Part shown: one piece after another, positions 5,275 through 10,125 of the stretch
How the letters are laid out: each line of letters starts with the position of its first letter
How positions within the stretch are numbered: the stretch's first letter is position 1
NCBI GenBank assembly: GCA_964364855.1
Contig: CAYINU010000068.1
Location: 1 to 10,125 of the forward strand
Length of the DNA stretch: 10,125 nt
Direction of reading: 5' to 3'
DNA from: CAYINU01 sp964364855
Lineage (GTDB): Bacteria; Margulisbacteria; Marinamargulisbacteria; CAYINU01
Translations under genes and position numbers: made by a program
Notes under the pieces: generated by a model
Databases searched by the model: none
Seen by the model: only the letters and a program-made list of their open reading frames with translations
Told to the model about the DNA's origin: nothing

Positions 5275-6639
5275 ATGACTATACCAGTTGGTCGATCCGC
5301 CGGAAAACATCTGAAGCAATTGGCCAACCTCATTACACTGTCCCGGATTTTGGGCGTCTCTATCATTTTTTGGCTCACCCCATACCATACCAACTTGTGG
5401 CAATTGTGGGCGGTCACGTTTTATATCTTTGTCTGCGCCACGGACTATTTGGATGGATGGGTAGCGCGCCGTCTAAACATCGTCACCAATTTGGGCAAGA
5501 TGCTGGATCCATTGGCGGATAAAATCCTTATCCTGGTCTTTCTCCCACTGCTGGAAATGGGTGTCATCTCTTCGTTTCCGGTGTTTTTGATTCTCATGCG
5601 GGAATTTGCCATTTTGGGTGTGCGTATCGTGTCTGTGCAGGATGGTATCGATATCTCCGCACAAAAAGCAGGCAAAATTAAGACTGTTATCACCCTCATC
5701 TGCTGTGGCATTTTGTTTGGCCGCGTACCCGTCACCGAAGTGCCACATTTGCCTTTCTTCCTCGTTCCCCTCAACTATCTGCGACGTTGGGTGGTGACCT
5801 GGCCAAACTGGGTCTTTCAGGCCTTAATTATCCTGACGGTTCTTGCCACCATTTGGTCCTTTTTGCTCTATATCGATGATTTTATCTGGGAGCAATATGT
5901 AAAACGAATGGGCGGCGATACGGGCAAGGCCAAACGCATCCTTCGCAGCATCGTGCCCAGCACCTTTTCTGCCCTCAATTTAGGATGTGGCGCCTCCGCC
6001 GTGGCGCTCGCCTGGTATGGCTGGGTGGATAAGGCGGCTTTTTTGGTGTTGGCCGGGATGATATTCGACTCCTTGGATGGGAAATTGGCCCGCAAGCTGA
6101 ACGCAGAGTCCGCCTGGGGGGCCAAGTTGGATTCCAAAGCCGACGTGACCACGTTTGGGATTGCCCCGGCGATGGTGGTTTACAAGGTGATTGCGAGTTA
6201 CCCGAACACCTTTCATTTGCCGGTGTTCAAAATCCTGGGTTTTTGTGTGGGATGCGGGTATTTTGCCGCGGTCTATTATCGTCTACGCCGGTTTGACCGG
6301 GGTGGCCATTCAGACTGGTTTGAGGGCCTGCCATCCCCGGTTGCGGCAGCCCTGGTCGTGGTAGCGGCGGCCTCGGTCACACTCCGCACACCTATCCTCT
6401 TTGTCAGTTTCGCAGTGGTCATGGGCGTGTTGATGATTTCGAGAATCCGGTATGGTCATTTGGATCAGGCCAGTCATCATCCGACGCTGCGGCCCTTGCG
6501 CTGGCCAACGATGACATTGGTCATTTTGAGTATGATCGCGCTGGTGGGCTTTCCATTCCATCCGCTTTTTGTACCTTACGACTGGCTCATCGCCGCAGGA
6601 CTGATCTATGTGGGCTCTCCGCTATGGGTAAAAACCTAG
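5275..6639 (+). CDS. Fused phosphatidylglycerophosphate synthase - phosphatidylserine synthase
   Basis: One open frame of 454 residues carries two CDP-alcohol phosphatidyltransferase domains. Both families transfer a phosphatidyl group from CDP-diacylglycerol, PgsA to glycerol 3-phosphate and PssA to serine. The first domain (about 15-200) has the complete signature Asp57-x2-Asp60-Gly61-x2-Ala64-Arg65-x8-Gly74-x3-Asp78-x3-Asp82 and the PgsA-like Gln-Lys-Ala-Gly-Lys-x-Lys-Thr. The second (about 220-454) repeats the signature at Asp265, Asp268, Gly269, Ala272, Arg273, Gly282, Asp286 and Asp290. It also has a PssA-type Tyr-Arg-Leu-x-Arg-Phe and Gly-Leu-Pro-x-Pro-x-Ala-Ala. Both active sites look intact and both halves are rich in membrane helices. 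A TTG start at 5254 is possible, but the ATG at 5275 fits the family better. An internal ATG at 5908 lies at the domain joint without a well-placed Shine-Dalgarno. Substrate assignments rest on motif resemblance. Confidence 0.9.
   Translation: MTIPVGRSAGKHLKQLANLITLSRILGVSIIFWLTPYHTNLWQLWAVTFYIFVCATDYLDGWVARRLNIVTNLGKMLDPLADKILILVFLPLLEMGVISSFPVFLILMREFAILGVRIVSVQDGIDISAQKAGKIKTVITLICCGILFGRVPVTEVPHLPFFLVPLNYLRRWVVTWPNWVFQALIILTVLATIWSFLLYIDDFIWEQYVKRMGGDTGKAKRILRSIVPSTFSALNLGCGASAVALAWYGWVDKAAFLVLAGMIFDSLDGKLARKLNAESAWGAKLDSKADVTTFGIAPAMVVYKVIASYPNTFHLPVFKILGFCVGCGYFAAVYYRLRRFDRGGHSDWFEGLPSPVAAALVVVAAASVTLRTPILFVSFAVVMGVLMISRIRYGHLDQASHHPTLRPLRWPTMTLVILSMIALVGFPFHPLFVPYDWLIAAGLIYVGSPLWVKT
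5278..5306 (-). promoter_or_regulatory. Candidate promoter for bolA
   Basis: On the minus strand TATAGT (5283-5278) matches five of six -10 positions. A weak -35, TTTCCG, sits 17 bp upstream (5306-5301). Transcription would start near 5271, about 10 nt before the ATG at 5261. The site lies within the first codons of pgsA-pssA, so the two divergent promoters would occupy the same DNA and could exclude each other. The -35 is poor, so this is tentative. Confidence 0.25.
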
Positions 6640-6782
6640 AGGCCATCTCATAATACCGCCATGGAGCCCTCTGCTCCGCTCAAAATGCTCACATAGCGCC
6701 GCTATGCTCCGCGTTTTGTGCTCACAGAGAACTCCCTGACGCCATTCTGAGACGGCCTTTGGGTTTTATGAGATGGGTTCTA
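6637..6782. repeat. Hairpin repeat element between convergent genes (copy 2)
   Basis: Bases 6640-6666 and 6732-6758 are inverted arms matching at 21 of 27 positions. A further copy of the right arm at 6766-6782 pairs with 6637-6653 at 15 of 17 positions, including a perfect 11-bp core (CCATCTCATAA with TTATGAGATGG). The centre is a stem, CATAGC with GCTATG around GCC (6692-6706), flanked by GCTCA (6687) and GCTCCGCG (6706), as in copy 1. The arms start on the pgsA-pssA stop codon and end 8 bp from the metG stop. TTT-GGG-TTTT follows the main stem on the plus strand, and TTTTT follows it on the minus strand. Two-way termination is therefore plausible (inference). Confidence 0.82.
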
Positions 6783-6811
6783 AAAGCCGCCTAGTCGGTC
6801 TGCGGTTTTAG
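6780..6811 (-). terminator. Candidate intrinsic terminator of metG
   Basis: On the minus strand CTAAAACCGC (6811-6802) pairs with GCGGCTTTTAG (6790-6780) as a 10-bp stem with one bulged C, around an 11-base loop that contains the metG stop codon. The GC part of the stem is followed by TTTT, the layout of an A/U-tract intrinsic terminator, although the GC stem is only 4 bp long. It abuts repeat copy 2. Confidence 0.42.
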
Positions 6812-8398
6812 GCGGTCCAAAATTTTCTCAAAAGGCCGGATCTTGCAACCCGCCATAGACTGACCATGGGCATCCCAGGACACGATATCTTTCCCCAAAA
6901 AACACTCTATTTTGGCTACCACATCGGGCACGACCGGCTTCATGTAGACTGACAACCGCCAAAGCGCGGTCAGAGCAGACGTGCATACCGCCTGAGCTTT
7001 GTCCGGATCTTGAGTCACTAGGTTCCAAGGTTCGCTGTCATGAATGTATTTATTGACCTTGTCGGCCAGCTGCATCACCCGCATCATGGCTTTGTTATAG
7101 GACAAGCTGTCCATGTAGGCCGCAATTTCATCTCCGGCACCTGCGATCTCCTCCAAAATAGGGTCGGCTGCGGTATCGATGTCGGACAGCTGTCCGTCCC
7201 AATTTTTGCCGACGATGGCCCCGATACGGCTGGCGATATTGATAAATTTATTGATCAAATCGGCGTTAACACGCGTCACAAAGTCATGCCAACTAAAGTC
7301 CAAATCTTCTACCGCGTCGTTTAGTTTGGCGGCAAAATAGTAGCGTAGATAGGACGGATCCAGACGATTCAGATACTGCCGGGCCATGATAAACGTACCC
7401 CGACTTTTTGACATCTTTTCACCATTAACCGTCAAAAACCCGTGGATATGGATGGCTTCGGGGGTTTTAAACCCTGCGGTGACCAGCATCGCAGGCCAAA
7501 ACAAGGCATGAAAATAGAGGATATCTTTGCCGATGAAGTGATGAATTTCGTATGGCCCTTTCCGCCAAATGCTATCAAAATCTTGCCCGTGATCGCGGCA
7601 CCATTTCAACGTTGTCGCCATATATCCTACTGGTGCGTCCATCCACACGTAAAAGTACTTGTTGGCCGCGTCAGGGATTTGGAATCCAAAATAGGGCGCA
7701 TCCCGCGAGATATCCCAGTCTTGCAAGCCTTCCGTGAACCACTCCATCAGCTTGTTTTGAATTTCCGGCCGCACATGTCCGGATTGAATCCACGCTTTTA
7801 AAAAGGAACTGCACTCCGAAAGCTTGAAAAAATAATGCTCCGACGTCCGTAACACGGGTGCATTGTGACAAGTCACGCAACGGGGGGCCAATAAATCGGT
7901 TGGCGCATAGGTGGCAGAACAGACTTCGCATGAATCGCCATACTGGTCTGGTGACTGACACCGCGGACATATCCCTTTGACATATCGATCCGGCAAAAAC
8001 ATGTCACAACTTTCGCAATAAAATTGGTCAATATCCCTCCGTTCGATTTTGTGTTCATCGACGCATTTTTGATAGATTTCGAGCAACAATGCCTCGTTTT
8101 CAGGGGAATGCGTGGTATAAAACAAATCCATCTGGATGCCAAAGTCATGCAAATCTTTTTCATGGCGCTCTTTGACTTGTGCAATCAGCGTCTCGGGCAG
8201 GAGGCCTTCCCGCTTGGCACCAAGCATAATCGGTGTTCCATGGGTATCATCTGCGCCCATGTACAAAACGGTATGGCCACGTAACCGCTGAAAACGCACC
8301 CAAATATCGGTTTGGATAAATTCGACCATATGCCCCAAATGAATGGGGCCATTGGCGTAGGGCAGCGCACTGGTTACCAGTAGGTGACGTCTTGACAT
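6791..8398 (-). CDS. metG: Methionyl-tRNA synthetase
   Basis: MetG charges tRNA(Met), including the initiator, with methionine. The 535-residue product is a class I synthetase with the HIGH motif as His20-Leu-Gly-His23 and Lys-Met-Ser-Lys-Ser at 328-332. The connective-peptide insertion carries four Cys-x2-Cys knuckles (Cys128/131, 144/147, 157/160, 174/177), as in the zinc-containing E. coli-like type. An alpha-helical anticodon-binding domain follows (about 370-520). The C-terminal Trbp111/EMAP-like tRNA-binding domain present in longer MetG proteins is absent. The ATG at 8398 has AAGGG 5 nt upstream, and the gene begins 7 bp after tsaC, so the pair is probably one transcript. It converges on pgsA-pssA. 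Confidence 0.97.
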   Translation of the reverse strand: MSRRHLLVTSALPYANGPIHLGHMVEFIQTDIWVRFQRLRGHTVLYMGADDTHGTPIMLGAKREGLLPETLIAQVKERHEKDLHDFGIQMDLFYTTHSPENEALLLEIYQKCVDEHKIERRDIDQFYCESCDMFLPDRYVKGICPRCQSPDQYGDSCEVCSATYAPTDLLAPRCVTCHNAPVLRTSEHYFFKLSECSSFLKAWIQSGHVRPEIQNKLMEWFTEGLQDWDISRDAPYFGFQIPDAANKYFYVWMDAPVGYMATTLKWCRDHGQDFDSIWRKGPYEIHHFIGKDILYFHALFWPAMLVTAGFKTPEAIHIHGFLTVNGEKMSKSRGTFIMARQYLNRLDPSYLRYYFAAKLNDAVEDLDFSWHDFVTRVNADLINKFINIASRIGAIVGKNWDGQLSDIDTAADPILEEIAGAGDEIAAYMDSLSYNKAMMRVMQLADKVNKYIHDSEPWNLVTQDPDKAQAVCTSALTALWRLSVYMKPVVPDVVAKIECFLGKDIVSWDAHGQSMAGCKIRPFEKILDRLKPQTD

Positions 8399-8405
8399 AG
8401 GACCC

Positions 8406-9011
8406 TTATCCTACCACCTCTAAAAAGGCCGAAACAGCGTCGGCATTTGCTCCTTTTCGCAATAGGCGGAAAGGGGATGCCACCCCATCCACAACCGTAG
8501 ATTCTATCCCCAAACGAGGGTCCACTTTGTCATAAACAAAATCCACCCGGCTTTGCCATTTTGCCAATTGCAACCGTCCCTCATGCGCTGTTCCGGAAAT
8601 ATTTAAGCTTGTGGAAATGAGGGGCTTTCCAACGGCATGCAGCAATCGGTTTAAGGGTTCGTAGTCCGGCAATCGGACACCGATGCTATGGCGCCCCCCT
8701 GTGATAACCGCGTCCAGCTGGTCATGTTTTTCCAAAATAACCGTCAAGGGGCCAGGCCAAAAACGCTGAAGCAACGGCCAAATCCGATAGGGCACGTCAC
8801 CTGCGATTTGCTCGATCCCGTCAAAATCACCAATCAAAACCAAAAATGGGCGATCCGCTTCCCTTTTTTTGATAGACTGCACGCGGCGGGCCACCCCCGG
8901 ATCAGCCAATCCCACAATGCCCCAGATGGTGTCGCATGGAAACACACCGATTTCGCCTGACCTGATCCGGACAGCAAGTTTGTCGATGTCGACATACCAT
9001 TGGGACCTCAT
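8406..9011 (-). CDS. tsaC: Threonylcarbamoyl-AMP synthase (TsaC/YrdC/Sua5 domain)
   Basis: TsaC makes threonylcarbamoyl-AMP from threonine, bicarbonate and ATP, the first step of the universal t6A37 modification of ANN-decoding tRNAs. The 201-residue product is a single YrdC domain without the extra Sua5 C-terminal domain. Visible marks are Phe-Pro-Cys-Asp-Thr-Ile-Trp-Gly at 24-31 (Cys replaces the common Thr), the Lys-Lys-Arg and following Arg-Pro of the nucleotide-binding region (48-55), Ser-Ile-Gly-Val-Arg-Leu-Pro, Ser-Thr-Ser-Leu-Asn-Ile-Ser-Gly, and Glu-Ser-Thr-Val-Val-Asp. Its ATG overlaps the stop of the upstream ATPase gene as ATGA (9008-9011). Pairing with metG groups two tRNA-directed steps. 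The partners tsaB, tsaD and tsaE are not in the window. Confidence 0.93.
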   Translation of the reverse strand: MRSQWYVDIDKLAVRIRSGEIGVFPCDTIWGIVGLADPGVARRVQSIKKREADRPFLVLIGDFDGIEQIAGDVPYRIWPLLQRFWPGPLTVILEKHDQLDAVITGGRHSIGVRLPDYEPLNRLLHAVGKPLISTSLNISGTAHEGRLQLAKWQSRVDFVYDKVDPRLGIESTVVDGVASPFRLLRKGANADAVSAFLEVVG

Positions 9012-10125
9012 GCCAATTCCTTTAGCCGGAGGTCCGTTTCAAAGGCGTGATATCCCGGACCCCCATTTTGGATGAGCGCCTCTATATCCTGACCGCCGAC
9101 CGGAGGCATCAATACCTCCGTCAATAGCCGGCGGTGGCGGTAGCCTGTGTAGTGGCACTGCGCACATCCCAGCTCGCAGCAGCGCACCGATGCCAATTGC
9201 TGAGAAATGATGCCTTTAAGCGCATATCGGATCAAAAAAGGGTCTAGACCGAAACCCGAAAGCCGCGCAAAAGTGGAGCGTACACTGTCCGTGTGCAAAG
9301 AAGACAAAACCAGATGTCCGGTGTAAGCCGCATCAAACGCCATTTTGGCACCCTCGGGATCCCGAATCTCGCCTACCATGATGACATCGGGATCTTGGCG
9401 CAGCAGATATTTTAAGCCATTAGAAAAGGTATATCCAGCTGTTGCGTTGACCTGAGATTGCCGAACGTGAGCCAAATGTTGTTCGACCGGGTCCTCCAGC
9501 GTCACCACGCTCAGATTTTGGGCGACCAGCTCCCTGATGAGCGTATATAAGGTCGTGGTTTTTCCCGACCCGGTCGGACCTGTTACCAAAATGACGCCAC
9601 ACCTCTGGGCCAACATCTGCCCCACCAGTGCCTCGGCGGGTGGCCAGAATCCCAGATCGGCCAAGCTCGCTTGCGTTTGGTACGTGTCAAAAAGGCGGAG
9701 CACCGCATCCTCTCCATGTACGGTTGGGAGAGTCGATACCCGCACATCATAGGCTTTTCCCCCGCAGCGCACCGACAATTGTCCGTCTTGCGGCATCAAT
9801 CCCCGGCCTGGTTCCAGGTGCGCCAGGAGCTTTAGGATACGCATCCATCCTTCTATCTCATGCTTTGCGATATGTATCCGCACCGATAGCTGCCCATTTT
9901 TCCGAAAGCGTACAACGCCGCCGTCCGGCGTCCACAAGACATGAACGTCTGAAGCCCCAACGACAATGGCCTCATAGATAACCTTATGCACTGCATCTTG
10001 GGGTTCGTCCGGTGCATATAACGCCGCCGTGAGGTCCATCTGCGCCCACAGCACCAGGCGCACCCGCTCATTAATATGAGGTTCCAATTTTTGATTGAAG
10101 GGATTGTCAACGGCAATAACGATCA
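9008..10125 (-). CDS. GspE/PilB/ComGA-type secretion or pilus assembly ATPase (5' end outside window)
   Basis: This hexameric traffic ATPase powers type II secretion, type IV pili or DNA-uptake pili from the cytoplasmic face. In frame from the window edge there are about 371 residues. A possible TTG start at 10087 is rejected, because the residues upstream (Val-Ala-Val-Asp-Asn-Pro-Phe-Asn) match the end of the T2SSE N-terminal domain, so the gene continues beyond the window. The ATPase part shows Ala-Ser-Asp-Val-His, Walker A Gly-Pro-Thr-Gly-Ser-Gly-Lys-Thr (about 9580-9557), an Asp box, Walker B Asp-Pro-Asp-Val-Ile-Met-Val-Gly-Glu-Ile-Arg-Asp (about 9394-9359) and the His box Ser-Ser-Leu-His-Thr. 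The zinc region is shortened to Cys-Cys-x3-Cys-x2-Cys, and the C-terminal helix is shorter than in GspE or PilB. It is coupled to tsaC by a 4-bp overlap. Which machine it serves cannot be told. Confidence 0.92.
   Translation of the reverse strand, partial: IVIAVDNPFNQKLEPHINERVRLVLWAQMDLTAALYAPDEPQDAVHKVIYEAIVVGASDVHVLWTPDGGVVRFRKNGQLSVRIHIAKHEIEGWMRILKLLAHLEPGRGLMPQDGQLSVRCGGKAYDVRVSTLPTVHGEDAVLRLFDTYQTQASLADLGFWPPAEALVGQMLAQRCGVILVTGPTGSGKTTTLYTLIRELVAQNLSVVTLEDPVEQHLAHVRQSQVNATAGYTFSNGLKYLLRQDPDVIMVGEIRDPEGAKMAFDAAYTGHLVLSSLHTDSVRSTFARLSGFGLDPFLIRYALKGIISQQLASVRCCELGCAQCHYTGYRHRRLLTEVLMPPVGGQDIEALIQNGGPGYHAFETDLRLKELA

Noticed and set aside
5262..5417. N-terminal extension of the BolA protein to 150 residues
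   Set aside because: The extra residues lie opposite the first PgsA helices, have no BolA similarity, and the family core fits a start at 5261 or 5246.
5908..5910. Internal ATG as start of a separate PssA
   Set aside because: There is no well-spaced Shine-Dalgarno and no stop codon upstream in frame. A purine-rich GGGAG lies about 15 nt away, too far to be convincing, so the fusion reading is preferred.
10085..10087. TTG start for the ATPase giving a 359-residue complete protein
   Set aside because: The frame stays open to the window edge, and the residues upstream fit the N-terminal domain of the family, so the gene is simply cut by the window.
1..10125. tRNA, rRNA or riboswitch genes
   Set aside because: No cloverleaf, rRNA-like stretch or known riboswitch core was seen by eye, and almost all of the sequence is taken up by protein genes.

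Overview
The window is a gene-dense, housekeeping stretch of bacterial chromosome. It is about half G+C by eye, has no transposase, phage or CRISPR sequence, and has hardly any non-coding DNA. The lineage cannot be fixed from the sequence alone. A secretion or pilus ATPase, a lipoprotein signal peptidase, and enzymes of phosphatidylglycerol and phosphatidylserine synthesis point to an ordinary diderm or competence-capable bacterium. YidC lacks the large periplasmic domain of proteobacterial YidC but has an E. coli-like core, and it travels with Jag, as in Firmicutes. That mixture, together with a fused PgsA-PssA, suggests an uncultivated or poorly sampled phylum (inference, low confidence).

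Layout: (1) Positions 1-1451, plus strand: the end of an unrecognised membrane protein, then lspA and an rluD-type pseudouridine synthase, tightly packed. (2) 1451-1576: a hairpin repeat filling the gap between converging genes. (3) 1583-5261, minus strand: the conserved cluster rpmH-rnpA-yidD-yidC-jag-mnmE, preceded unusually by a bolA-family gene. Overlaps and spacings of at most about 19 bp suggest one operon. (4) 5275-6639, plus strand: a two-domain phospholipid synthase (PgsA fused to PssA), transcribed away from bolA with only about 13 bp between start codons. (5) 6637-6782: a second hairpin repeat of the same family, again filling a convergent gap. (6) 6780-10125, minus strand: a GspE/PilB/ComGA-type ATPase that runs off the right edge, then tsaC and metG, closely coupled.

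Most genes serve translation and the membrane: tRNA wobble modification (MnmE), tRNA t6A synthesis (TsaC), Met-tRNA charging (MetG), tRNA 5' processing (RnpA), the ribosome (L34, rRNA pseudouridylation), membrane insertion (YidC, YidD, possibly Jag), lipoprotein maturation (LspA) and lipid head-group synthesis.

The most interesting points are the PgsA-PssA fusion, the related hairpin elements that occupy both convergent gaps, and promoter-like sequences that would give nearly leaderless mRNAs for rpmH and pgsA-pssA. I did not find a clearly new multi-gene system.
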